NCBI GenBank assembly: GCA_041180805.1
Contig: JBEGQX010000110.1
Location: 1 to 9,604, forward strand
Source of the DNA: JBEGQX01 sp041180805
GTDB lineage: Bacteria; Planctomycetota; Planctomycetia; Gemmatales; Gemmataceae
Length of the DNA: 9,604 nucleotides
Direction: 5' to 3'
Shown here: positions 1-6,510 of the stretch, one piece after another
Layout: each line of letters opens with the position of its first letter
How positions within the stretch are numbered: position 1 is the first letter of the stretch
The notes under the pieces: model-generated
Told to the model about the DNA's origin: nothing
The model's database searches: none
What the model saw: only the letters and a program-made list of their open reading frames with translations
Made by a program: the position numbers and the translations under genes

Positions 1-1
1 C

Positions 2-199
2 ATGATTGCTTTCGAATTAAGCCCCAAGGGGTTTGGTGAACAGAAGTTGGAGGAAGTTGAGGCAAAGCCTGTGAAAACCCCCGCTGCAGAGAATAAACCT
101 TTGAAAGAGTGGCTGGCGGAGATTTTGATTCAAGCACAAATTGAATTTATGCCAATCGATAAAAAGATATTGCTGTATCAGGCAAAAATGGAAAAGTAA
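2..199 (+). CDS. C-terminal part of an unrecognised protein (or a 65-residue hypothetical)
   Basis: An open frame enters at the window edge and ends with TAA at 197-199. An ATG lies at its first codon, but the frame is not closed upstream, so this may be the tail of a longer gene whose start lies outside. The 65 visible residues are charged, with a Lys/Glu/Pro-rich linker (about residues 10-35) followed by a short amphipathic segment around 'KEWLAEILIQAQIEF'. No signal peptide, membrane helix or catalytic motif is visible and I do not recognise the family. It converges on the HEAT-repeat gene with only three bases between the two stop codons, which supports this being a genuine 3' end. Function unknown. 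Confidence 0.45.
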   Translation: MIAFELSPKGFGEQKLEEVEAKPVKTPAAENKPLKEWLAEILIQAQIEFMPIDKKILLYQAKMEK

Positions 200-202
200 A
201 AG

Positions 203-1009
203 CTATCGCCCAAAACCAGTTAGCTGAAACATTTTTTCGAATATGCTATTTGGTTGCTTTCTTTTGGATGGATCCTGATGTAAATAGGCTGCCCATTTTT
301 CATAATCCGCAGGAATATCTTTACCGGTGATTTTCGTAAGCGATTCTTTACAGGTATTTTTCAAGGCAACATCGCTTTCTGTCCGCAATGCCCCCAGCAA
401 ACTTTCCGAGGCTTGATAATCTTTGTAAAAGCCAAGAGATTTTGCTGCGATTATTTTTTCATCCGTTTTCTGCTGGCGATCATTTTCTGATCCAACCACT
501 GTGGGTTCTTTCAAAACCTTCACAAGCAATTCCATACCTGCGGGGTTTCTGCAAGTTCCAAGGGCATCCAAAGCCTGACATTTGATCACCGTGGCTGTTT
601 CCGGATTAAAATTAGATGCGCGGTAGTAGGAGTCTTTAAGTACTTCAGGAGCTCTGGTATCCTTGAAATTTCTCAAGGTGGAAATGGCTTGAATACGACA
701 AAGTGCCTGCCGGTCAGTAAGGGCGGCATCCGACAAAACCTTAAATACTTTTTCCTGATCCTCAACCGTCCCATTGTGCGCCAAAGGCTCTTTTAATTCC
801 GCAAGCGCAGCAGCACGTTTATCCCCATCAACACTTTTTTCCAAAACCACCAATGGTGGTTCTGCCTTTTGGAACATATTCCTGACACGAAATTCCCTGC
901 TGGTTACCGTATCCCACAAAGATGAGCATCCAGACCCAGAAACGCATGCTCCCATCAAGGCTAACACCCTGATACCGAACATACATTTTCGAAATTTGCC
1001 TGACCTCAT
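203..1009 (-). CDS. HEAT-repeat lipoprotein
   Basis: A 268-residue protein from the ATG at 1009. An upstream in-frame TTG at 1027 would add six residues, but a GGGAG motif (1021-1025) lies between them, 11 bases before the ATG and 8 before a TTG directly adjacent to it, so the start is at or next to 1009. The N-terminus has basic residues, a hydrophobic stretch and then 'SGSGCSS', a loose lipobox suggesting export and lipid attachment at Cys28. The -3 residue is Gly, so this is not a classical lipobox. The rest is alpha-helical with about four HEAT/PBS-lyase-like repeats: for example 'RIQAISTLRNF', 'KCQALDALGTC', 'KIIAAKSLGFY' and 'KNTCKESLTKITG'. It ends in 'TGKDIPADYEKWAAYL', a terminal pattern I associate with planctomycetal HEAT proteins. 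HEAT repeats are protein-binding scaffolds, so a surface scaffold role is inferred and the partner is unknown. It is divergent from the pseudokinase gene. Confidence 0.82.
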   Translation of the reverse strand: MRSGKFRKCMFGIRVLALMGACVSGSGCSSLWDTVTSREFRVRNMFQKAEPPLVVLEKSVDGDKRAAALAELKEPLAHNGTVEDQEKVFKVLSDAALTDRQALCRIQAISTLRNFKDTRAPEVLKDSYYRASNFNPETATVIKCQALDALGTCRNPAGMELLVKVLKEPTVVGSENDRQQKTDEKIIAAKSLGFYKDYQASESLLGALRTESDVALKNTCKESLTKITGKDIPADYEKWAAYLHQDPSKRKQPNSIFEKMFQLTGFGR

Positions 1010-1020
1010 CAATGGAATAT

Positions 1021-1025
1021 CTCCC
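1021..1025 (-). promoter_or_regulatory. Shine-Dalgarno site of the HEAT lipoprotein gene
   Basis: On the minus strand this reads GGGAG. It lies inside the reading frame that would start at TTG 1027, and 8-11 bases before the TTG-ATG pair at 1012-1007. This placement argues against the longer start. Confidence 0.45.
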
Positions 1026-1147
1026 AAAACCTACTTTCGATCTGAGCCTAATAGCTTCTTTTCCGACAGTGCACAATAGGAATTTATTCAGTCCGAGTTC
1101 TAAAAGAAATCATGAAATCTTGAAGTATTTCCCCGAAAGAAGTTAAG

Positions 1148-2575
1148 ATGGGCAAATTATTGCGTGCCAGAAAAGGTACTTTTATGGACTCCGATGAATT
1201 CCTATCCTTGCTCCACATTATTGAGAAGAAAGGGATAGCTGGAAAATCAGAAGTAAATTCCATTTACGAGGAACTTCTTGCAAGCAACAGGAAGGCTATC
1301 AATCCAACGGAACTTGTTGAAAAACGGATTTTATCCGATTGGCAGCTTGAAAAGATTTTAAAAGGCGAAACAGAAGCCATCCGATTTCAAGATTACAATT
1401 TATCCGGTCCCATTTCCCTGGGTGACTTTGCAAGAACTTATAAAGCGAAAAGAATACCGGATGGCAAAAATGTCATCATAAAAGTTCTCAGAAAACAGTT
1501 TCAAAAATCTGACCTTGAAACCGGTCTTTTCCTACGGGAAAGCTCATTTGTTCAGCAAGTAGCTTCCCAGAACATTGTAAGGCCCTTTCACACAAACCCA
1601 GGAACAACAGGAATTCCACCTTTCATCGTTTATGATTGTGAACCGGGCGGAAGCATTCACGAACAATTAATCCTGAGAAAATCGATACCCGCCTTGGAAG
1701 CTATCCATCTGATGGAAAATATTTCCAATGTGCTGGCTGAACTACAAAGGGAGGGCATATTTCACGGCAACATATCTGCAAGCAAAATAATCCCTGACTC
1801 ATCCAGGCAAATAAAGATTTTGAATTTCCGCCATGGAGCAAGTCATTTCAAATCCGATTATCCGAAGGTGCCATCCTTCGAATATTTGGATTTCTTGAAG
1901 ATTACCGGCACAAGCATGGGAGACCATCAGGCGGATATTTTCTTCGCTGGCTGCCTTTTTTACTGGATGTTAACTGGAAGCACTTTAATTCCCTCACAAA
2001 GAACAACGCGAAGGAAATTATTCGAGAAAGGCACCATCCTTAATTTTGATCAACACTCTGAAAAGTCCCAGCACCCGGAAATACTGCCGATCATCAGGAA
2101 TATGACCAACCCGGATAAAGGCCGCCGCTATACCGATTTTTCGCAGGTTTCAACAGCCTTGAAAATCATCCGACGCAAGGTCGAATCAAACACCATCCCA
2201 CCAAATCAGACAGGCAACCTCTCCACGGTTTTTATTGTTATTGCCAATGAAGACAAACGACAGCTTTTAAGAAATTATTTACAAAATCGAGGCCTAAGGG
2301 TTTTGGGATCTAATCTTGCGGTAAGGGCACTGGAAGCCTTCAAGCGAAACCCTTTCCGTCATTTAATTGTGGAGATTCCCACTTTTGAAGATATCAGGCC
2401 GGCTTACCTTGAGTTAGTTCGTGAAGCTGAATCCATGAGAAGTTTTTTGAATATTATCTTTTTGCAAAACAATACAAATCCTGAATTGATTCCCGCCAGG
2501 CATGGAAATCAAACAATCCAACCGCCGCACGAGCTTTCATCCATTTTTGGGGCGATTAAAGCACACGAAGCCTGA
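1148..2575 (+). CDS. Pseudokinase fused to a degenerate receiver-like domain
   Basis: A 475-residue soluble protein. Residues 50-80 ('LVEKRILSDWQLEKIL') resemble the short helical segment that precedes many planctomycetal Ser/Thr kinases. Residues 83-340 follow the kinase fold: the VAIK-like 'VIIK' with Lys112, an alpha-C Glu131 candidate, and 'DHQADIFFAGCLFYWMLTG' matching the F-helix region. The catalytic residues are lost: HRD reads His206-Gly207-Asn208, the metal-binding DFG reads Asn226-Phe227-Arg228, and the Gly-rich loop is poor. No phosphotransfer is expected. Residues 359-471 align by pattern with a response-regulator receiver ('VFIVIANEDKRQLLRNYL...'). There the acidic pair is Ile365-Ala366, the phosphoacceptor Asp is Glu409 ('LIVEIP') and the conserved Lys is Gln458. 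I infer a regulatory or scaffold protein rather than an enzyme. An alternative ATG at 1184 (residue 13) has AAAAGG seven bases upstream and could be the true start. The stop directly abuts that of the convergent uracil-DNA glycosylase gene. Confidence 0.85.
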   Translation: MGKLLRARKGTFMDSDEFLSLLHIIEKKGIAGKSEVNSIYEELLASNRKAINPTELVEKRILSDWQLEKILKGETEAIRFQDYNLSGPISLGDFARTYKAKRIPDGKNVIIKVLRKQFQKSDLETGLFLRESSFVQQVASQNIVRPFHTNPGTTGIPPFIVYDCEPGGSIHEQLILRKSIPALEAIHLMENISNVLAELQREGIFHGNISASKIIPDSSRQIKILNFRHGASHFKSDYPKVPSFEYLDFLKITGTSMGDHQADIFFAGCLFYWMLTGSTLIPSQRTTRRKLFEKGTILNFDQHSEKSQHPEILPIIRNMTNPDKGRRYTDFSQVSTALKIIRRKVESNTIPPNQTGNLSTVFIVIANEDKRQLLRNYLQNRGLRVLGSNLAVRALEAFKRNPFRHLIVEIPTFEDIRPAYLELVREAESMRSFLNIIFLQNNTNPELIPARHGNQTIQPPHELSSIFGAIKAHEA

Positions 2576-3316
2576 TCATGGTTTACCGGGAATTTTTCTT
2601 CCCAGAAAACCCATCAGACCTTTCATATCATCCCAAACTTCCTTCTTTTTTTCAGGGTTCCTAAGAAGATATGCGGGATGAAAAGTACACATTACCGGTA
2701 TTCCACGCCAATCATGCATGCTACCACGCATCTTGCTGATTGGAGTTTTGGTATCAAGCAAGTTTTGGGCAGCGCAAGCTCCCAGACAGACTATGACCCT
2801 TGGGTGAACATAACCCAACTGGGTCTCTAGAAATTTTCTGCAATTAGCCGCCTCGTCAGGAAGCGGCAATCGATTATCAGGAGGCCTGCAGCGAATAATA
2901 TTACAAATATAAACATCCTCACGCGTCATCCCGCAAGCAACCAGTATCTTATTAAGAAGTTGGCCGGCCTCGCCTACGAAAGGTTCCCCCACTTCATCCT
3001 CAGTAGCACCCGGTGCCTCACCCACAAAACAAATTTCCGGATCAACTTTGCCTACACCAAATACGGTTTGTTTTCTGGTTTTAGCCAGTGCGGAACACGC
3101 AACACATTTTGAAACCTCCCCGCGCAATAATTCCAAAGCTTTAATTCGCCCCTCGTATCCCAATGTATTGGGACCCGGAACTTCCCCTGGAACTGAAGCA
3201 GTGCTGGCTTGCAAAGGGGTCACAGAACCGGAATCTGGCAAAATAGATATCTTGCCTATCCAATCAATTCCAGCCTGACCAACCAATTCAAGATGTTTCA
3301 AAACCTGCTTGTTCAT
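2576..3316 (-). CDS. Family 4 uracil-DNA glycosylase (iron-sulfur type)
   Basis: Excises uracil from DNA to begin base-excision repair of deaminated cytosine; cytoplasmic. From the ATG at 3316 the protein has 246 residues; a GTG at 3325 would add three, and neither start has a clear Shine-Dalgarno. Counting from that GTG, the first 60 residues are a variable extension. Cys74-x2-Cys77 ('CVAC') and Cys146 ('RCRPPDN') with Cys162 give the four-cysteine pattern for the family's 4Fe-4S cluster. Motif 1 is 'GEAPGATEDEVGEPFVG' (residues 102-118), the uracil-binding active-site loop, and motif 3 is 'HPAYLLRNP' (216-224), the DNA-intercalation loop. All hallmark residues are present, so the enzyme should be active. 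It is convergent with the pseudokinase gene, with no spacer, and divergent from the amidase gene. The product call is firm; the start is less so. Confidence 0.95.
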   Translation of the reverse strand: MNKQVLKHLELVGQAGIDWIGKISILPDSGSVTPLQASTASVPGEVPGPNTLGYEGRIKALELLRGEVSKCVACSALAKTRKQTVFGVGKVDPEICFVGEAPGATEDEVGEPFVGEAGQLLNKILVACGMTREDVYICNIIRCRPPDNRLPLPDEAANCRKFLETQLGYVHPRVIVCLGACAAQNLLDTKTPISKMRGSMHDWRGIPVMCTFHPAYLLRNPEKKKEVWDDMKGLMGFLGRKIPGKP

Positions 3317-3340
3317 AAAATTCACAATGGTTTCACTAGA

Positions 3341-3360
3341 ATTAAGAATAACAACTTAAT
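3341..3360. repeat. Short inverted repeat in the divergent ung-4/aguB intergenic region
   Basis: ATTAAG (3341-3346) and CTTAAT (3355-3360) form a perfect six-base dyad with an eight-base centre. It sits midway in the roughly 110-base spacer between the two divergent genes, where an operator or overlapping promoter elements would be expected. The arms are short and AT-rich, so chance is possible. Confidence 0.25.
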
Positions 3361-3413
3361 CGTAATGGATTTTTATCTGACGAAAAGACGGAATTTGCGG
3401 TCACTCATCCTGC

Positions 3414-3418
3414 AAGGA
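3414..3418 (+). promoter_or_regulatory. Ribosome binding site of aguB
   Basis: AAGGA seven bases before the ATG at 3426. It fixes the start of the amidase gene and agrees with the family's usual N-terminus. Confidence 0.6.
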
Positions 3419-3425
3419 ACAAGAC

Positions 3426-4325
3426 ATGCCTAATGATGATGTATTTCGTGTCGGCCTTATTCAGATGAAATGTGGTAAATCGCCGGGCGAAAACTTGGAA
3501 AAGATTTCAGCAAAAATAACTGAAGCAGCCCAAAAAGGCGCTCAAATAATCTCCACCCAGGAATTATTTCTTTCCCCATACTTTTGTCAGGTTCAGGATC
3601 CCGCATTGTTTGACCTGGCAGAAACCATTCCCGGTCCAACCACAGATCATCTCGGGAAATTAGCGAAAAACCATGGGATAGTTATCATCGCTTCACTTTT
3701 CGAAAAGCGTATGCCCGGTCTTTACCATAACACAACCGCTGTCATAGGCACGGATGGTAATATCATTGGCATTTACCGAAAAATGCATATTCCAGATGAC
3801 CCGCTTTTCTACGAGAAGTACTACTTTACACCCGGCGACCTTGGTTTTAAATCTTTCAATACTCCTTTCGCAAAGGTTGGGGTCCTCATTTGCTGGGATC
3901 AATGGTACCCCGAGGCCGCAAGGCTTACCGCCATGCAGGGTGCTGAAATAATTTTCTATCCCACAGCCATTGGCTGGCATCCCCACGAAAAAGCGGTTTA
4001 TGGTAAATCCCAAACCGAGGCATGGCTTACCATGCACCGGGCTCATTCGGTGGCAAATGGAATTTATATTGCTGCGGCCAATCGAGTTGGGTTTGAGAAC
4101 AATCCAACTGGTGGCGGCTTGGAGTTTTGGGGCCATTCTCACATCTTAAATACTTACGGGGGCTATCTAAAGTTGGCCGACCATCAAAACGAGGAAATCC
4201 TTGTCGCAGAGTGCTCTCGCAAAGCAATAGAGGAAACCAGAAGAAACTGGCCATTCTTCAGAGACAGAAGAGTGGATTTTTATGGGTCGATCAATAAACG
4301 CTGGGGAAATGGAACTTCAGATTAG
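3426..4325 (+). CDS. aguB: N-carbamoylputrescine amidase
   Basis: Hydrolyses N-carbamoylputrescine to putrescine, CO2 and ammonia, the last step of the agmatine deiminase route to polyamines; cytoplasmic. The 299-residue length is normal for this nitrilase-superfamily enzyme. The Glu-Lys-Cys triad is visible: Glu46 in 'TQELFLSPYFCQ', Lys119 in 'YRKMHIPDDP' and nucleophile Cys156 in 'LICWDQWYPEAARL'. The stretches 'FYEKYYFTPGD' (128-138) and 'GWHPHEK' (183-189) and the C-terminal 'RRNWPFFRDRR' (272-282) are typical of the carbamoylputrescine branch rather than of general omega-amidases. The partner agmatine deiminase gene (aguA) is not in the window, and the following gene is on the opposite strand, so aguB looks monocistronic here. 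Other nitrilase activities are unlikely but cannot be excluded from sequence alone. Confidence 0.93.
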   Translation: MPNDDVFRVGLIQMKCGKSPGENLEKISAKITEAAQKGAQIISTQELFLSPYFCQVQDPALFDLAETIPGPTTDHLGKLAKNHGIVIIASLFEKRMPGLYHNTTAVIGTDGNIIGIYRKMHIPDDPLFYEKYYFTPGDLGFKSFNTPFAKVGVLICWDQWYPEAARLTAMQGAEIIFYPTAIGWHPHEKAVYGKSQTEAWLTMHRAHSVANGIYIAAANRVGFENNPTGGGLEFWGHSHILNTYGGYLKLADHQNEEILVAECSRKAIEETRRNWPFFRDRRVDFYGSINKRWGNGTSD

Positions 4326-4331
4326 TTAGCA

Positions 4332-4385
4332 GGGCAGGATAATTCAAAAGTGACCCAAACGGATCAATTTTTAAGAATCCTGCCC
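4332..4385 (+). repeat. Long-loop inverted repeat just after aguB
   Basis: GGGCAGGAT (4332-4340) and ATCCTGCCC (4377-4385) are perfect nine-base complements separated by 36 bases. It begins six bases after the aguB stop codon and could act as a 3'-end structure. The loop is long and no T tract follows the distal arm, so it is not a standard intrinsic terminator. Confidence 0.4.
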
Positions 4386-4399
4386 CACCTCCCAAAAAT

Positions 4400-4482
4400 C
4401 CCGTGTCAGGTCCTCAAAGCCTGATACAAACGGGCTGGAAAAGGGGTGAGGAACCCTTCTCCCGACAGCTCGGGCGGAGCTG
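4400..4482. repeat. GC-rich cluster of hairpin-forming inverted repeats
   Basis: Three dyads follow one another. CCCGT-G-TCAGG (4400-4410) pairs with CCTGA-TACAA-ACGGG (4420-4434) around a one-by-five internal loop. AAGGG (4441-4445) pairs with CCCTT (4454-4458). CCCGA (4461-4465) pairs with TCGGG (4470-4474), overlapping an alternative CAGCT (4466-4470)/AGCTG (4478-4482). The stretch is visibly richer in G and C than the AT-rich DNA on its right. This resembles an intergenic repeat or a structured RNA, but only one copy is visible here. Confidence 0.4.
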
Positions 4483-4484
4483 CC

Positions 4485-4673
4485 ATACATGATTTGGTAA
4501 ACCTCACCAAGCAACTAGTAAGCCAACCATAGATTTATTTTCATTTTTCCAAGAGTATTTAATTTAAACGCGTAACGAAAATCGCAAACATTGTTCAAAT
4601 AATAATTTACAGCGTTCTTAAAATTTATCCGATGTTTAATCCCAAAGCAAAACAAGTGTTTAACCGGTCATTT
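4485..4673. other. AT-rich intergenic stretch with no gene recognised
   Basis: This is the remainder of the 407-base gap between aguB and the DUF3500 gene. Neither strand shows a convincing open frame, and no tRNA or other known RNA signature was seen. It is mostly A/T runs between the hairpin cluster on its left and the DUF3500 terminator on its right. Confidence 0.5.
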
Positions 4674-4709
4674 AAAACAAAAACACCAGTCGATTTATTC
4701 GACTGGTGT
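4674..4709 (-). terminator. Rho-independent terminator of the DUF3500 gene
   Basis: ACACCAGTCGA (4683-4693) and TCGACTGGTGT (4699-4709) form a perfect 11-base stem with a five-base loop. On the minus strand the stem is followed by TTTTGTTTT (4682-4674). It lies about 24 bases past the DUF3500 stop codon, correctly oriented to end the greA-DUF3500 transcript. Confidence 0.85.
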
Positions 4710-4732
4710 CGCTTAAGCCGCCTAGAAAACAC

Positions 4733-5782
4733 CTACTTTTTCTTTTGACCAAAATCTCCCGTGGAAGCCCGCCAAGAACTGTGAATATGGTTCGCAGGGT
4801 TGCCGGAACCATCCGCCTGAATGTTGAGGAATTCAATCAAAACGTTCTTACCTTGCAATCGATAAGTCAAAGGATGACCAGGTTTGTTTTCTTCTTCGGC
4901 ATAACTGAAATCCAAGGAGGCAAAATCTTCTCCATAAAGCCTTGCCAATTCTTTTTCCGCCAAGTCTTTGGCCAAACGGTTTGCGTAACCAGAAAGAATT
5001 TCTTTAACAAAAGTTTTCTGCTCAGAAGTCAGCTTTGCTACTGAAATTCCCTTAGGGAAATCTGGTGCCAAGGCCTTTTCTTGCTCGATTTCAGCAAAAA
5101 TCTTATCTTTTCTCGCTTCTTTTTTCTGATTTTCATCCAAAGCAGCAATCAACTTTTTGGGAGCTTCCTCCGCTTCGGGTAAAGTTCTCAATCCTTTTTT
5201 AGCACCCGCCTTCACAATTGCAGGATTGGCACCAAAAAAAGCTGGGGTTGTAGAAACAACCCTTTTACCATCCAGAGTAAAATTTAAGGAAAGATGGTGC
5301 CCCTCAAACCTCCAACCCCAAGGTTTTCCCGCACTGGGATCCCCGAAAATTGACACAAAGTACCACTCAGGACTTCGGACATTCACGCCATTTTTTTCAG
5401 ATTCTTTCAAAACCCCTTCAAGGCTCATGATTGTTTTTGCTTTATCAAAACCGGCTTCACTTGTTGCGGAACGAAGAAGGCCAAAAGCCAACTCCTTTTG
5501 CTCACCGGTCATTTCCTCAAATCTCAACCCTTTGCGGGTGGGATTTTTCTGTTTGTCTTGCAAAGGCACAAAATGCCAGTTGATGCGTTCTGGGGAATCA
5601 AAGCCAAAAACACCTTTTGTCCGCTGCTCAGTAGAAAGGGCCTTCATAAACTTATCGGCAGCCACAACCATTTTGTCACCAGAATTGTTGCTATCCGCAC
5701 CTATTACCACTGCTGCAAACAACAACGCTAATGCAAAAAAAGCCGAAATTGGCCTATACAATTTTTTCAACAAAGCCTTCAT
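4733..5782 (-). CDS. Exported DUF3500-family protein
   Basis: The start is the ATG at 5782, with GGAG six bases upstream; the longer TTG start at 5794 would overlap that ribosome site. The 349-residue product begins with a signal peptide: basic 'KKLYR', a hydrophobic core at about residues 12-27, and probable cleavage near 'VIGA-DS'. The mature part matches my recollection of the DUF3500 family, whose biochemical function is not known to me. Visible landmarks are 'INWHFVP' (67-73), 'EWYFVSIFGDPS' (139-150), 'GWRFEGHHLSLNFT' (156-169) and, near the C-terminus, 'NPANHIHSSWR' (328-338). His70, His162, His163, His332 and His334 lie in these segments and could bind metal; that is inference. Residues 205-260 are Lys/Glu-rich and probably helical. 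It lies 30 bases downstream of greA on the same strand and is followed by a strong terminator, suggesting co-transcription with greA. Confidence 0.88.
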   Translation of the reverse strand: MKALLKKLYRPISAFFALALLFAAVVIGADSNNSGDKMVVAADKFMKALSTEQRTKGVFGFDSPERINWHFVPLQDKQKNPTRKGLRFEEMTGEQKELAFGLLRSATSEAGFDKAKTIMSLEGVLKESEKNGVNVRSPEWYFVSIFGDPSAGKPWGWRFEGHHLSLNFTLDGKRVVSTTPAFFGANPAIVKAGAKKGLRTLPEAEEAPKKLIAALDENQKKEARKDKIFAEIEQEKALAPDFPKGISVAKLTSEQKTFVKEILSGYANRLAKDLAEKELARLYGEDFASLDFSYAEEENKPGHPLTYRLQGKNVLIEFLNIQADGSGNPANHIHSSWRASTGDFGQKKK

Positions 5783-5788
5783 GTTCGA

Positions 5789-5792
5789 CTCC
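5789..5792 (-). promoter_or_regulatory. Shine-Dalgarno site deciding the DUF3500 start
   Basis: On the minus strand GGAG lies six bases before the ATG at 5782, an optimal spacing. It overlaps the second codon of the longer frame from TTG 5794, so the shorter start is preferred. Confidence 0.6.
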
Positions 5793-5812
5793 AATATAAA
5801 TTTGTTAACTTT

Positions 5813-6292
5813 TTATGGATGGGAAATTTCCATCACCTTGTAACGCAAAACGCCCTTTGGAACCTTAAAAGACACCTCATCACCAACCTTTTTACCCAAC
5901 ATTGCCTGACCACGAGGACTTGATGAAAGGATTTTGTTATTGTCATAATCCTCGTCACCAGGCCCCACCAATTCATAAATTTCTTCTTCCCCAGAATTCA
6001 AATCCTTGATTCTGACTCTTGTGCCGAAAACCACTGTGTCTTTGGGTAGTGTGGAACTGTCCACGATGACTGCTCTCGCCAACTTATCCTGCAACGCATC
6101 TATCCTTGCTTGAAGCATACCTTGGTCTTCTCTGGCTGCATGGTACTCGGCGTTTTCGCTTAAATCTCCCAGAGCCCTTGCATCCGCAATTCTTTTGGCA
6201 ATTTCGATCATTTCCGAGGTTTGCATTCGCTCTAATTGAGATTTAAGGTTTTCATAACCATCCCGAGTCATTGGCACGCGTTCAATAGACAT
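5813..6292 (-). CDS. greA: Transcription elongation factor GreA
   Basis: Rescues backtracked RNA polymerase by stimulating cleavage of the nascent RNA 3' end through the secondary channel. The ATG at 6292 gives 159 residues, the usual GreA length, with a normal GreA N-terminus ('VPMTRDGYENLKSQL'). A longer frame from TTG 6352 would add 20 hydrophobic residues that do not belong to the family. The N-terminal coiled coil (about residues 10-75) carries the tip 'GDLSENAEYHAAREDQ', with the catalytic acidic pair Asp43 and Glu46 intact. The C-terminal FKBP-like domain includes 'VGPGDEDYDNNKILSSSPRGQAM' elements (109-131) and 'GDEVSFKVPKGVLRYKV' (137-153). A weak GGTGA lies four bases before the ATG. 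It is the first gene of an apparent two-gene unit with the DUF3500 gene. Confidence 0.96.
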   Translation of the reverse strand: MSIERVPMTRDGYENLKSQLERMQTSEMIEIAKRIADARALGDLSENAEYHAAREDQGMLQARIDALQDKLARAVIVDSSTLPKDTVVFGTRVRIKDLNSGEEEIYELVGPGDEDYDNNKILSSSPRGQAMLGKKVGDEVSFKVPKGVLRYKVMEISHP

Positions 6293-6363
6293 AAAATCAC
6301 CAAAATCAAAAGAAAAAGCGGCTGTCGCCGCAATCAAAACAAACATATTCAATTCACATTTTA

Positions 6364-6397
6364 CTGCTTTGAAAAGCTATTTTCATGTCAAAAGCAG
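6364..6397. repeat. Interrupted dyad in the greA / 85-residue-gene divergent region
   Basis: CTGCTTT (6364-6370) pairs with AAAGCAG (6391-6397), and inside it GAAAA (6371-6375) pairs with TTTTC (6380-6384) around a GCTA loop, leaving a six-base bulge (6385-6390). On the minus strand TTGACA occurs at 6391-6386 and TAAAAT at 6363-6358, but their 22-base spacing is too long for a normal sigma-70 promoter. It could be an operator or an RNA hairpin in the greA leader. Confidence 0.3.
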
Positions 6398-6445
6398 CAA
6401 AAAATGAATTTTGATTCGATTTTTGCAGTTTCTTGGTTTAATCGT

Positions 6446-6475
6446 TTGATTTAGCTTCTTTTCATGGAATATATT
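6446..6475 (+). promoter_or_regulatory. Candidate sigma-70-type promoter for the 85-residue gene and hydrolase gene
   Basis: TTGATT (6446-6451) and TATATT (6470-6475) are separated by 18 bases, about 35 bases upstream of the ATG at 6511. Consensus match is moderate and the region is AT-rich, so this is a candidate only. Confidence 0.35.
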
Positions 6476-6510
6476 TAAAAGGAAGAGGTTTCATCCTTGG
6501 GGATTCATCT

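Noticed and set aside
774..1079. 101-codon plus-strand open frame
   Set aside because: Overlaps the HEAT lipoprotein gene on the other strand and has no plausible product.
1148..2575. Active Ser/Thr protein kinase
   Set aside because: The catalytic Asp of HRD is Asn208 and the metal-binding Asp of DFG is Asn226, so catalysis is unlikely.
3693..4142. 149-codon minus-strand open frame
   Set aside because: Antisense to aguB, whose triad residues are all intact in the plus-strand frame.
5157..5843. 228-codon plus-strand open frame
   Set aside because: It lies antisense to the well-supported DUF3500 gene, has no recognisable domain, and its composition follows from the opposite-strand codons.
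6293..6352. N-terminal hydrophobic extension of GreA from TTG 6352
   Set aside because: It would look like a signal peptide, but GreA is cytoplasmic and the ATG at 6292 gives the standard length and N-terminus.
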